DNA from: Bursaphelenchus xylophilus
Taxonomy: Eukaryota > Nematoda > Chromadorea > Rhabditida > Aphelenchoididae
Direction of reading: 5' to 3'
NCBI GenBank assembly: GCA_904066235.2
Contig: CAJFCV020000006.1
Location: 4,650,001-4,714,000, forward strand
DNA: 64,000 bases
Positions 1-11,712 of the stretch are shown piece by piece. Position numbers and translations under genes: made by a program. Each line of letters starts with the position of its first letter. Positions within the stretch are counted from its first letter, which is position 1. Below the pieces are notes generated by a model that was not told where the DNA came from, made no database searches, and was given only the letters and a program-made list of their open reading frames with translations.

Positions 1-266
1 AATCTCCAAAAAATAATACTATTAAATTTTGGCCATGAATTAAAGTGTCAAAGAAGTGATCATTTTCTTACCTGAACTATTATAGAAATGTCTTTTCTCT
101 GACCTCTCTCTATTACGAGAATTCTCCAAATGTCGTTGAATTATTCGGCCATACTTATAATATAAAGTAAAGGCTTAAAATATCAGCAATTTATATGGCC
201 CATATAAAAAATCGGTCCATAATTTCGAAGAAATCCAGCCTCAATCCCCAACCATTACATTTTCAG

Positions 267-554
267 GACCTCAACATTGCCTACACTACCCTAATGTATC
301 CTGAAATTCGGTCTCAAATCGACGAGATGTTGAATTGCGAAGACATTGCCATCAACTTCTTGGCCGCTCACTTATATCCTCCTTTGGGAGCGATCAAAGT
401 GACAACAGACGAGAATACAGTGGGCAAATTTGCATCCACTGGGCTTCATCAACGGGGAAAGTCGCATTACAAAGATCGAGAGAAATGTCTTGAGGATTTT
501 ATTCGAATCTACGGGTATATGCCACTGGTCAATCGACGGTGGAAAGCAGTGTAA
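267..554 (+). CDS. Last exon of an exostosin-type (GT64) glycosyltransferase, partial at 5' side
   Basis: This is the terminal exon of a gene whose other exons lie before the window. It follows a TTTTCAG acceptor ending at 266 and runs to TAA at 552-554. It encodes 95 residues including the GT64 signature NCEDIAINF and the ending YGYMPLVNRRWKAV. The exon has exactly the same length (288 nt), phase and boundaries as the last exon of the complete gene at 868-2670, and the proteins are closely similar, so the two are tandem duplicates. The family transfers N-acetylhexosamine to heparan sulfate or its linker in the Golgi. An ORF extends upstream to 195, but the acceptor and the paralogue show that part is intron. 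A possible poly(A) signal ATTAAA lies at 585-590. It is unknown whether the upstream part is intact. Confidence 0.75.
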   Translation, partial: DLNIAYTTLMYPEIRSQIDEMLNCEDIAINFLAAHLYPPLGAIKVTTDENTVGKFASTGLHQRGKSHYKDREKCLEDFIRIYGYMPLVNRRWKAV

Positions 555-622
555 AATAATATGTGAAAATGTTTGTTGTTTTGAATTAAAGTATATTTAA
601 AAATTTTGAAGTTTTTATGGCT

Positions 623-703
623 CATTACGATGAGCGAGAAAATGTATAGGATTTGAGTAGGATCTATGGACAAAATGTCATTATTTGATCGAAGAAAAGG
701 GTA
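623..703 (+). pseudogene. Decayed relic of the GT64 last exon
   Basis: Read from 623, the conceptual translation starts HYDEREN and contains DLSRIYGQ. It aligns with HYKDREK...RIYGYMPLV and HYTEREK...RIYGRIPLV at the ends of the two neighbouring GT64 exons. It carries in-frame stops (TAG after REN-V, TGA later) and lacks the first two thirds of the exon. It lies between the two good copies, so it is best explained as the remains of a third tandem copy. Short similarity only; position and collinearity make it more than chance. Confidence 0.6.
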
Positions 704-867
704 AGAAACGTTTTTTCTTGCAATAAAATTTCAGAGAAAATGCAAAAAAAATTAAAAATTTTTTATTTTCAGCCAATTCAAATTTTGTCCATTGAAAAAT
801 TTCAAATTTTCGACTGTAGATTTTTCGGTGGACCATTTTTTTTTGCATTCGAACCGACAACACTTTT

Positions 868-2670
868 ATGGCCAAACATTCGATCCCGCATTCGATTTGC
901 AGTGCTTTGGCTACAATTTATGCCCCGAAAGTGCTCTTCTTTGGTTCCTTATTACTCAATGTGGTCCTGATTACGATTGTTTATATTCACTTGAGTACTT
1001 CGAAAGCGGAATTTGGCACTTACGGCGAGAAAGATGCAGAGAGAGGGAATTCAAGCGCAGCTTCGATCAATGCGAAGACAGTGGAGGAAACTGTGAAAAG
1101 TTTCAATTACAAGGTAAGCTGAGCATGAAATATCTAGTTTACTTTTTTGTAAAAATTTAACCGTAAAGCTTTTAAACTTTCTCAAAAAATTTTTATTTAC
1201 AATTTATGATTTACAGCCGTTTTCCTTGCTCTACGAAGCCGTCTTCTTCAATAAAACAAAGCCAGCTAAGACTCAGTCTTCAAGTCAAACAAGCGATGAG
1301 AAATTTACAAGTAAGTATCTACCTGCTCTTCTAACTTATTCAAATTCAGTTGTAATTCTGGCCTACAAACGGGATGATCAACTAAATTACACGCTAAATT
1401 CATTGGACGGTCTGGCAAATTTGGACAAAATTATCGTCGTTTGGAATGACATAAGCAGGGCTGTTAGGAAAGATATTATTCCGGTAAGTCATCATTGTCA
1501 TCACAAATTTTAAAAATTAAATTTAGGTGATCCATGTCCCAATAGTGGTCCTCAAAATGATGGAGAACTCTTTGAACAACAGATTCCTCCCGATTCATCT
1601 TATTCAAACCGAGGCGGTGCTCAATATGGACGATGATTTCAATGTAAAACACAGTGTTATGGACCTCATGTTTGAGTATGTCACATTTTTAAATCTAAAT
1701 TTGCTTTGTTCTGTAGTGTCTGGAAATCAAATCGGCGAGCAATTGTAGGCCCAAACCACAGGTACGGAACTGTTAATTCAAAGGGAAAAGGAGAGTATGG
1801 AAGGGCGAAGAAGGAGCTCTACAACATGGTGCTGACAAGTGGGGCTTTCATTCATCGGGTAAGAAAAAATTTTATTTAATGCCAAACTCTTCGTTGATCA
1901 TAACTTGTGGTTTGTTATGGCTTCCGCCGTGAAAGTTCCTTATTGTGGCCACAACCTTTAACTTTGCGGAAACTGGTCAGAAATAGCCCAAATTTAGCGT
2001 GCGGGCTCAATTCATCGTTGCCAATGCCCAGACAGTGGATTTAGTTAGTGAGGTACCTTCTTTTTGACGTACCACCTTACCCTTCAAAAACGGCTGCAGC
2101 CTGCGATTTTACACTTTATACGATGAGAACTGTCCGGAACTAAACTTATTACCTCCGTATAGAACTAGATGAGTCGTCATGGCCTTCGTACGTACCCTTA
2201 TAGCTATAGAATTATTATAGTATGTAATTCAGTGATAGCTAGGTCGAAGCCTTTTTTCCTAACTTTAGTTCCCAAGCTTGGGCGCAGTTCGAAGAGTACC
2301 TTTCTTGTGGCCAGAATAAGGAACTTTTTCCGCTTCCGCAATTTTAAAACTACCATTCCCAATAAAATCATAAAATTTACAGGACCTCAACATTGCCTAT
2401 ACTACTCTAATGCATTCTGAAATTCATTCCAAGATTGACGAAATTTTGAATTGCGAGGATATTGCGATGAACTTCCTGGTCGCCCATCTATATCCTCAAT
2501 CTGCTGCGATCAAAATCGGAAAATCACAGTCGGTGGGCAAGTTTGAGTTTGCATCAAACAACCTGCATGGAAGAAAATCCCATTACACTGAGCGGGAAAA
2601 ATGCATCGAGGATTTTAGTCGAATCTACGGACGCATACCGTTGGTGGATCGACGCTGGAAGGCAGTATGA
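868..2670 (+). CDS. EXTL2-like exostosin-family glycosyltransferase (GT64)
   Basis: Exons: 868-1113, 1217-1310, 1350-1483, 1527-1675, 1717-1858, 2383-2670 (350 aa). Residues about 21-42 form a type II signal anchor, then a short stem. The GT64 domain begins with IVILAYKRDDQL. It has the donor-sugar metal motif DDD (about 193-195, in NMDDDFNV), FDVWKSNRRAIVGP, GAFIHR, and NCEDIAMNF (about 278-286). Length and single-domain layout match EXTL2 rather than full exostosins, which also carry a GT47 domain. By family, it should add GlcNAc or GalNAc to the glycosaminoglycan linker in the Golgi or ER. ATG at 868 was chosen because it precedes the membrane anchor. Intron 5 (1859-2382) is by far the longest and I see no exon in it. 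The gene is a tandem duplicate of the one ending at 554. Substrate is inferred from family only. Confidence 0.85.
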
Positions 2671-2700
2671 GATTTCGGACTGAAGTTTTAAAATAGTGAT

Positions 2701-2706
2701 AATAAA
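2701..2706 (+). terminator. Poly(A) signal of the EXTL2-like gene
   Basis: AATAAA 30 bases after the stop codon at 2670; a second overlapping copy starts at 2705. Confidence 0.6.
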
Positions 2707-2997
2707 TAAATGAATAGTGGACATGTTTTGCTTGAAAAAACACAGAGTCATAAAGAATGTCTTATGTCTAGCCCAGCCTCTCCATTTCGCCTGCTTTGTC
2801 AAAAAGAAGACCTAATATTTACATAATTGAAAGCTTCGATATCGTTGAAAAGTGCGGGTTAAAACTTCGCGAGATCAACTCCGGATAGCTCATTGTTAGA
2901 CCCGCAGGGAAACTTTCCAGCACATCAACAAATTCTTTCATCTAATGGACCGGACAACTAACGAAGTCGTCGCGTCAATCCTAATCTTCCTGTTATA

Positions 2998-3256
2998 CAG
3001 TGACGGACCCGATCCAGTGGCAAAAAACGTAACATTTTGCATCCGGGAAGTACATATCAAAAATGTGGCAAAATCCTTCCTTCTCCAAGTGAAAAAACTT
3101 CGTTTTGAAGGGCGCGCCCTTTCCCTTACAAAAAGAGTGGGCGCGCTTTTGAAATCAGAGTTTTTTCACTTGGAGAAGGAAGCATTTTGCCACATTTTTG
3201 ATACTTTCCGGATGCAAAATAGTACGTTTTTTGCCACTGGATCAGTTCCCCCACTC
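2998..3256. mobile_element. Foldback MITE, Tc1/mariner-like, copy 1
   Basis: About 259 bp with terminal inverted repeats of roughly 115 bp; nearly the whole element is palindromic around a GC-rich core (GGGCGCGCC, then GTGGGCGCGC). It begins CAGTG after TA (2996-2997) and ends CCCCCACT. The arms contain CCAGTGGCAAAAAACGTA and, in inverse, TACGTTTTTTGCCACTGG. Two further copies are at 4142-4391 and 60370-60557. CAGTG ends and TA targets are typical of Tc1/mariner-derived MITEs. No transposase is present. The right-hand TA is lost or mutated (CTCAT). Confidence 0.8.
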
Positions 3257-4141
3257 ATCATGCTGTAAATTTCCCCGTGATTTCATCCACTCACCCGACC
3301 CCCTGTCCTCTTACCTTCTCTCTAAAACAATAACTTTAGCCGTCAATTCATTGCCGTTCCTCTCCATTTCCCTCTTCTCCCACACACTACCGTAACCTAG
3401 GTTCCTTGCCAAAAAAATGAATTCTTTTGTCAAGTTGCTAGTGAATGCAACTTTGAAAAAGCGAGGAACAAAAAAACTGGCGTTTAAACGAACATTTTTC
3501 ATGAAGCCCGGAGGCTAATTTGCCTTTACTTTTCAAGTTTTTTTTAGAAATTAACCCTTTTTTGAACCCGATCTTCTTCCTTTGATGTTCTTTGTTGTGG
3601 TGCTAATTTTTAATCACTGTGCACTTGGACACACCTTGGCCATGACGAAAACGGCATTGTATTCGTGTTTCTGCGGGGCCAGTTTTAATGGCCCATCTCT
3701 TTGTAAGCTTGTTGTCCGGGCCAATTTCCGGGAGCCAAAACAAAACGTTATACATATAAGCCTACGAAACACAAAAACAGCACTGCCCGGAGAGTACTGC
3801 CAGTCTGCATTTTAATTCAATAACATATTGCTGATGTGTTACTTTCTGTATCTGCTGTGTTGGCTCAGATTGCTTGTCATGGTGCAGTTCGCTATAGGTA
3901 ATGTAAAGTTTTGTGTGGAGTGGCAAGTGTTCTTTGTGGATGACTGGAAATTGTAGAGCACTTTTGCTAAAAAACCGAAAAAAAATCAAATTGAGGCTAA
4001 ATTTGCTGTTGTAAAGTAACATATATCCTTCATAAGACTGTTACCTTTCAACAAAAACCCGGCGATACTTTTATGAGACACCAGTGCGACTCACCAATTT
4101 TTTCTACAAAAGAAAATGCCTCCTAGATGGTATTCAGTATA

Positions 4142-4391
4142 CAGTGGGGAAACCAGTGGCAAAAAACGTACCATTTTCCACACAGGAAGTATCAAAAATG
4201 TGGCGAAATACCTCCATCTCCAAATGAAAAAACTCGGATTTCAAAAGCGCGCCCGCTCTTTTTGTAAGGGAAAGGGCGCGCCCTTCAAAACGAAGTTTTT
4301 TCACTTGGAGAGGGAAGCATTTTGCCACATTGTTGATGCTTCCCGGATGCAAAATGGTACGTTTTTTGCCACTGGATCAGGTCCCCCACTG
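4142..4391. mobile_element. Foldback MITE, Tc1/mariner-like, copy 2
   Basis: 250 bp, starting CAGTGGGGA and ending CCCCCACTG, flanked on both sides by TA (4140-4141 and 4392-4393), a perfect Tc1/mariner-type target duplication. The arms match copy 1 at 2998, but the GC-rich core is in the opposite orientation. Best-preserved copy of the family in the window. Confidence 0.85.
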
Positions 4392-5387
4392 TACAACTTT
4401 AAAACTTGACCCTTCGTTTCAAGGTCATCCACAAGAAAGCTTGTCATTTTATTAAAGGAATATTTTACAATTCAGTTGTAAAACGGGCGTGTGCTTTCTA
4501 TAATCGAAAATATTCTTCAGATGTCTTAATTGGTAAAAATAAACTATTGATGACAACGGTTAGGCTAGGGTGTTCCAGAATATTTGATTATAAAACCCCA
4601 ATAAAAAACTGCAATTTTTCTTATTAGCAATTAACAGGATGAGTTGTAAAATTCTCTTCTCTGAATTCTATATCTAATTCAAAGCGGAAAAAATTAAATT
4701 TTCCAGACTTTCCGAGGATTCTCCCTCCGTTCCTTGGAAACAGTAACCAACACTAGACAGGCTTCCAAAAAACAGAGCAACCTAAGTCATCACTGAGTCA
4801 AGAGCTTCTATAAAATCCATATAAAATACAAACTTTTTCAATGCGAAAATCATTCAGACAAGCACAATTCAGAGTTATACAAAGCATTTTTTAGTTTTTT
4901 TCTCTGAATTTTCATCTTATATTTTTCAAGAGCTATTGCGCAAAATTATATTTCTTCAAGAGTCAATGCAAAATCCCTCCGGCAAAATTGTCAATCCCCT
5001 TCCACTTCTGGAACACCCATTCAGCATAAACCGTCTTGTCAAAAAGATGTCAGACAACCTGATTTACATCTAGTCGCTCCACCGTTCGTTTTCCCCGGAA
5101 ATTCAATGTCCACGTATTTGAAGAAACCCCGCCATTCAGGGCGTGTTGCTACGTTTTGATAATAAAAACAGAAAACGTGAAATTTAATCGGCGGAGAGCG
5201 CCATGGCGATTTGCTGATTTTGCATATCGCCATGGGATTCCACGGATTAAACGGGTTCTCCGGCCGTTCCTTTGCTCTTACTTTCGATCAATTTCCCGTG
5301 CAAGTTTGGTGGAGATAAACTGTAAATTGTGTTGCCTGATATTGAAGGTGCTATACCTTCAGGACTTGGCCAAAAAGTCCTCCAAAA

Positions 5388-8300
5388 ATGGGGTGTAAAT
5401 TGAAGACGGTTCTTCAAGTTGTACTTGCCCTGTTGCTGGTTGTGTCCGTGGTTGTTGGGCAACATGACGAAGGAACTACGGAGGCGGAGACAACCACTGA
5501 GGAGACCACAACGACTACGACAACAACGACTACTACAACTACCACTACGACGACAACTACGACAACCACAACGACCACTACGACCACTCCGACTACCACA
5601 AAAACCACGACGACCACAACAACGCCAACAACCGCAACAACAACCAGCACAGGGCCCACAACCACTAAACCAAGTACAACTACTTCTACAGGTCAAAGTA
5701 CTACAACTTCGACGGCTCGCACATCAACCAGCACGTCCTCAACGACAAGTACAAGTACAACCACAACTCCGTCGACCACAGGTAAAACCACTCGCAGTCT
5801 ATCCAATATTACAATCTCGACGATCCCGACGCTAGTTCCCGGTGCTACTACTGCCACCACCTCTAGCACTGACATTAAGACCACCGCAAATATCACTCTC
5901 AGTACGGGGAGTACGATTAAGGTCACGGGGCTGTTTACTAACGCCACGGTGAGTACGCCCGCCGTCACGGCAAAGACTGGAACCACAATCCACTTGAATA
6001 CATCTACTACAACAGCCGGTACAGGCAAGACAACCAAGAATACTGCGACCACAACCGCCAATACGGGAACTACCACCCGTTCCACGGGAAGTACAGCCTC
6101 CACAACGGTGAATACTGGAACAACAACCCGTTTTACGGGAATTACTACCCCCACAACAGTAAATACAGGCAAGACAACCAAAAATACTGCAACCACGACC
6201 GCCAATACGGGGACTACAACTCGTTTCACGGGGAGTACAACCTCCACAACGGCCAATACAGCCACTACTACCCCGTTTACGGGCAGTACTACAAGCACAA
6301 CTCCCTTTACCGGCTCCACCACGGTTAATACAGGCACCACAACCCGTTTTACTGGGTCCACAACTCCTTTCACGGGGTCCACCACGGTTAATACAGGCAC
6401 CACAACCCGCTTTACGGGGACCACCACCCCTTTCACTGGCAGTACAACCACCGGGACTACTGGATCGACTGCGAGCGGCGGAACCACAACGCCATTTACA
6501 GGAAGTACCACGACTTTCACTGGCAGCACAACTACTGGATCAACAACTACCTCCGTCTCAACAACAACCCCATCCTCCACGACATCAACAAGCACGGTCT
6601 CAACTTCAAGTACAACTACTGGATCAACAACAACTTTCACCGGATCCACGTCATCTTCAACCTCAACATCAACGGCTAGCACAACAACTGCATCCACAAG
6701 CTCCACAACAAGTGCAACGACCACTGCGTTTACCGGAACCACAACTGCTTTCACTGGAAGCACAACTACCTCAGTTTCTACTTCCACAAGAACTGGGTCC
6801 ACTTCAACATCCAGAACATCAAGAACAACTCCGTTTACTGGAACAACAACCCCTTTTACGGGAACAACAACAGTTTTTACGGGAACAACGACCGCTTTTA
6901 CGGGATCGACGACTCCTTTTACGGGATCAACAACCACATCAAGGACGCGGTCAACGGCCTCAAGATCCACTAGGAGTTCCCGTTCTACCACGACTCATAC
7001 CGGCTCAACTGTAACGACAACTATGGGCACTACAACCCGACACAGTAAGTTCTTTACGGATTTTAATTATTCATTTGTCAACAGGTTAACAGTTTTTGCA
7101 AAAATTGTATAAAATTTTTGCCAAATCAAATGATTTTCGGATGTTTTATGCCCCAGTAGATGCCGAATACTGTTTTTTGATATACATAAATACAGTAAAA
7201 AGGGGCACTTCAAAATCTAAACTGTTGACGAGTTAAAGTTAAAATTTGGTATGCTGGGAATCTTGTCATCATTAACTATTTTTAGCCACAACCGCATTCA
7301 CAACATCATCAATCTCGACGACATTCGCTACAACACGCACTGGTTCAACGTCATCAACAAGAAGAAGTTCAACGATTTCGGGCACATCTACTTCCCGAAG
7401 CACCGGAACAACTTCATGTAATACAGGAACAAGTCGAGGCACCACAAGAGCGACCACTTCGGTAAGAAAAACTTAACATCAGCGTTCGTTATTGGCCACG
7501 GTTTCCATGGCTTTTACTGTTCATAGGGGCACGCGCATAGGCGGCGCAAACGATGTATATATTAGTGTGTAAAAACTCTCATATATCTCATACAAACATA
7601 AAATTTCAGGGAGGTCAATGCATTCTTTTCGACATCGATAAGAGCAGGGAGACGTTCTTCCCGACCGCTACGAAGACAGTCTACAGCCCTGGAGAGTCGG
7701 TTCAAGTCTTCTGTTTGTATGGGCGGGTCCATTCCAACGGAAAAACTATCATGCAGTTTAATTGCACCTCCTCCGGCTGGGATTCGACTGCCAGTGTGCT
7801 GACTTGCGCTGGTAAATATTGCTTTAAAAATCTCAAAACTTTTTCTCGCTCGACGCAAAATTAATATCATTTCAGACACCGCCAGCGGAGCTGGAACCGC
7901 TGTAACGAATCAAAATTCCCATGGCGCTACAGTGAGTATTGGGACTGCGCCTCCCGGCTGTACCGGCGATTGTATCTTATTTGATATCGACCCAAATATT
8001 GAGACCTATTATCCGAAACCGACCAAGTACTTGTTCTCGCCCGGAGAACAAGTGATGGTAGCTTGTTTGTATGGAAATGTGCATCGGAATGGAAAAACAT
8101 TGGCCAATTATACCTGCGAAAGTGGAGGAAGTTGGGACCGAACTCCTGCGACTTATGGATGCTCGGGTAAAATACGGACGATAATTCTTGTACAATGAGT
8201 AAAAGAACGGCTAAACTAATAAGAGAAAACCCACAAATTTACTTTAAATTTTTCATATTCTACCTAGGTCGTATCAATTTCGAAATTTTTTAGCTCATAC

Positions 8301-8713
8301 AAAATCTGAGCGCGTATATTTTGAGGAATTCACTCTGCAAAATTCTTGCCCAAGAAATATCTCATCATTTAAAAAAATCTGGTTCTTTCCGATTACAGAG
8401 GCCCCAAAGTCACTGAAAAAGTAAAAAATTAAAATTCATAATCAAATTTCTTTCAGGTTCAAATCTCGTATCGGCATCCACCTCCGCTTCGGCCACTTGC
8501 CCAGCACTCAGTGTAAACCTGACAAACTCACTATACCCCGCCTCAAACGACACAGCGTTATCCTCTCGTTCGGCAGCAGGCGCCATTGTTGTGCATGTTT
8601 GCAACTCTGGCTTCGTATTTAGTGGGACTTCATCGCCCATTCAGATATATTTATGCCAAGATGACGGCTCGTGGACGTCGACCCAAACGACGGATAATTG
8701 CGTCGCCGACTAA
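5388..8713 (+). CDS. Secreted mucin-like Thr-rich protein with C-terminal Cys (sushi-like) modules
   Basis: Exons: 5388-7044, 7286-7461, 7610-7811, 7876-8166, 8457-8713 (860 aa). Residues 1-24 are a signal peptide. Residues about 27-610 are almost wholly Thr/Ser with Pro and Gly: first a long poly-Thr run coded by mixed ACN codons, then repeats of the type TTPFTGSTT, an expected dense O-glycosylation region. Exons 3 and 4 each encode one copy of a module with the pattern C-ILFDID, SPGE, CLYG-V-H-NGKT, C, W, C. Exon 5 has a more distant version ending WTSTQTTDNC. The Cys spacing and the late Trp resemble CCP/sushi domains, but I would not call the family firmly. A cuticle, gut or excretory surface role is inference. 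Confidence 0.85.
5489..5650 (+). repeat. (ACN)n poly-threonine microsatellite in coding sequence
   Basis: Long run of ACA/ACG/ACT/ACC triplets inside exon 1 of the mucin-like gene. Codons are mixed rather than a single repeated triplet. The run also leaves open valine-rich frames on the opposite strand, which are artefacts. Confidence 0.85.
6040..6960 (+). repeat. Minisatellite coding TTPFTGSTT-type peptide repeats
   Basis: Imperfect tandem coding repeats of about 27-36 bp giving units such as TTTRFTGSTT, TTPFTGSTT and TTVNTGTTT. Copy number is likely to vary between individuals because unit sequence is highly similar within blocks (for example 6296-6430 and 6826-6940). Confidence 0.8.
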
Positions 8714-8808
8714 AGAGTGATTTTTATAAAATTTAGAGAAATGTTCCATTCAAGACAACCGGTTATTGTACAAATCCATATTATTATATCTCATGTTATG
8801 TTACGAGA

Positions 8809-8814
8809 AATAAA
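8809..8814 (+). terminator. Poly(A) signal of the mucin-like gene
   Basis: AATAAA about 100 bases after the stop codon at 8711-8713. Confidence 0.55.
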
Positions 8815-9788
8815 TTTTATAAAAAAATATAAAATCCAGTTTTGATCTCAAATTTGGCGAAATTTTTATAAACTGGCCATACGGTCGGAGCAAAAATTTT
8901 TTTCGCCATAGCTTTGCGAATTTTGTGCTAAAAATTGTCAGAAAAAATACAAAACGCGATCTAAAAATTGTCAGCATTCCCTGCAGGCTGCAGCGCGCAG
9001 CGATCGGAAGTTTTGCCGCGACCTGCGCCCGACAATCCAAAAGAAATTTTTTTGGGAAAGAAGCCGTATACGAAAGCGGAGGATGAACAGCTTTGAATCA
9101 GGTTACATTATAATTCCGAAGACCTTTCAGTTCGTCTTCTATCTTTCTTTTCGTCTCTCCTTTTTTTATTTTCTCTCTCAAAATCGGACGGCTTCGTGGA
9201 AGGAGAGAGAAAATGTCTGGTGGAATCGAAACATTGCATGCGTTTTAGACCTCGAACAGACTAGTTGATGGTGTTGTTGAGTTCGCGTAATTTTTAGCGG
9301 TGTTTTCGGGGATGTGGAAACGTTTAAAATTTATTTTATCCTTATACTTTAGCGTTTTTTATATTATACTAGGTAGTATAAAATAATATAACGTAAATAC
9401 GTAAATTTCTTCTAAGTTTAGGTTGTTTTAAAGATTTGAATGAAAACAAGATGAAATAAAGGATAATGGAATAAATTTTCGAAAACGTTCGCTTTTTAAT
9501 TATTTTTTACTGCCTTTGTTCACAAAAAGCATTATCAGTTCTTTTCACGCTTTTGTTTTTCAGTTTGCTCTCTATCGATTACCTTGAGGGGGTTTGAAAA
9601 GAAACCGAACATTATTTTGTCTGCGTTTCGCTAAAAACCGTAATTTTACCTTCAATTTCATTCGGTTGTTTGTTATTGAAGATTGTGGAATACCGCAGAC
9701 GAGGTTTAACAGTCGCTTTGACATATTTTCGCCACTTTTTCGTCCTCGAACTTTTTTTGGCATGTGTAATATAATTTCTCTATTTTTC

Positions 9789-9790
9789 AG
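9789..9790 (+). promoter_or_regulatory. Possible trans-splice acceptor of elongin A
   Basis: CTATTTTTCAG ends at 9790, 80 bases before the start codon at 9871, with no matching donor close by. It may instead be the acceptor of a 5' UTR intron. Confidence 0.4.
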
Positions 9791-9870
9791 GTTAATATTC
9801 CTACGTGTCCATTCTAAAGAGGGTATTATTTTATATCTAGTCTCAACGTATCTAGAAAACAACACGGGAA

Positions 9871-11712
9871 ATGGCGGAGGATAAGAAAGTGGCTAAACTC
9901 CGCCAAAAAGTTCAGCGTTATATTACACTTATCGAAACGAATGACCCAGTAAGTACTTTGCACGGTTGTTTGCTGTTTCTTAGTGTTTAGGAAATTCCTG
10001 AAGTCATAAACTGACGTCTGGTACGAAGAAAGCCAGATTTTTCGTCGATTTTGATTAAGGACTAGAGGTTTTTATTTTCTTCTTCAGCTTCATGTCGAGC
10101 ATGCGATTGATCGGCTGGAATCCGTCGACATGACGGTTGATTGCCTCCAAACTACGGGAGTAGGAAGAGTGTTGAATCAGCTTCGAGATCATGAGAAATT
10201 CGGCGCGCGAGCTGCCGCCTTGGTCGATCGTTGGAGAGCCATGGCTTCAGAAGCTGCACGCCTCCTCAGACAGCTTAGTCCCAGTGTCCTTCAAGAAGAG
10301 GACGAAAGAAAAAAGAAGGAGAAGAAGGCAAAGAAAAGAGCTGTAGATCCATTCGAAGCTCAGCTGATGGCTGCGGATCTGGATTTTGAGGTGAGTTAAT
10401 TTATTCATCGTGGTGAATATAATTTTGTCTTTAATGTTTAGGTATTTTGCTGATTTCGGCATCAAATCCCTTTCTAATGAGGTTTATGTCATTTTAGCCG
10501 AAGAAAAAGGCTAAAACATCAGAGAAAAGGTCGGGAATTGCTGCTCCAGATGCCGAAGATATTGTGTCAGCTGTGGTTCACACTACTGGTCCCATGGAAT
10601 ATTGTGCCGCTCCCTCGTTGGCTGTGAGACCTGCCCCAAGCAAGAGCACTGCCCAAGTTGAGATGATAAGTAAGTTTTATTTGAGATTTATCCATCATGG
10701 AGAATATAATTTTTTGTCTATTTTTTGAAAATCTAGTTTGAGGATTTGACATTGCTACAAGGAAGGATCAATTTCATTTTTTCAGGTGATTCCATGTTCG
10801 ATCCGACAGTGTTCAAGCGAAAGGAGAGGACTAAAGTTTATGCGGGAAGAAGAAAAAACAATTTCGAATCAAACGAAGTGCCATCTCTGCTCTTGGTTTG
10901 TCAGCGATACCTCATGAACAATTTGGATAGTATCGAGGAGCTGGGTGACGTTCCATACAGGCTTCTGAAGCCAGTTTTGGATAGATGCACCACGGATCAA
11001 TTGGACAGAATCTCGGCCAGGAATCCGCAATTATGGAGCGATTTGGACGAGCAATGGGAAAACATTGTCCAGAAAACCTTTAGAAATGAGGCGCAGAGGA
11101 AGAAAAAGGAGACTTGGTATCAGTGCTTCACGGTAAGGAATTTTGGACAGTTTTATTACCTAAAATTTTTCAAAGTTTAGATAATTTTGGGATTTTATGT
11201 AAAAATTTTTTTGCAGTTTGAGTTTGTTTTGGACTTGTTTGTCTTGAGAGGAAGACTTGACACTTTTTTGCCGGAAGAAATTTCTCTGAGCCACAGGCTA
11301 CAACTACAAATTCCTGATTTGAAAACCGAAAGTAAACTGTTTTCAGCGGCTGAACAAGGAACGAGAAGCCCGTTTGCATCGAATATCCGAAGGAATCAAG
11401 CAGAAATCTACTCAAATCATGAAATCAGAAAAACGAACGGCCATGGTGGATGTAATTAATCCCTCGTTTGCCAGAAAACGCCAGATCCGCTCTGGAATCG
11501 CCCCATCCAACGCTGTCGGCATCCCCGATGCCCTGGAGGTCTCGAAAGCCCGGCGACAAGTATTCACGGGCAACAAAAGCGCCATCAACGCTCTTCCATC
11601 GGCTCTGAAAGGGGGAAAAGCAACAACTTCATACCAATCAAGGACACAGAAAGTCCAACCGAGGGGCGCATTGATGCAGAAAACACTCAAAATGCTGAAG
11701 GGGAGAAGGTGA
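9871..11712 (+). CDS. eloa-1: Elongin A (transcription elongation factor, SCF-like adaptor)
   Basis: Exons: 9871-9948, 10088-10390, 10498-10669, 10786-11132, 11347-11712 (421 aa). Residues about 1-95 form a helical TFIIS N-terminal (LW) domain. Next comes a Lys/Glu-rich linker (about 97-130). A BC-box SLLLVCQRYL (about 218-227) with a downstream F-box/cullin-box-like helix region (DVPYRLLKPVL, DRISARNPQLWSDLDEQW) forms the elongin A domain that binds elongins B/C and CUL5. A basic tail ends KMLKGRR. The protein stimulates RNA polymerase II elongation in the nucleus and can act as a ubiquitin-ligase substrate receptor. All splice phases agree. Domain calls come from sequence motifs; length is somewhat shorter than vertebrate elongin A. 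Confidence 0.88.

Larger units (their letters stand above)
2711..5387. other. Intergenic region, no gene seen
   Basis: This stretch lies between the GT64 gene and the mucin-like gene. Apart from the two foldback elements at 2998-3256 and 4142-4391, I see only AT-rich sequence with short unsupported ORFs. It presumably contains the promoter of the gene starting at 5388. Confidence 0.6.

Noticed and set aside
5693..6991. 432-codon valine-rich open frame on the minus strand
   Set aside because: It is the mirror of the ACN-coded threonine repeats of the mucin-like gene: repeats without stop triplets leave other frames open.
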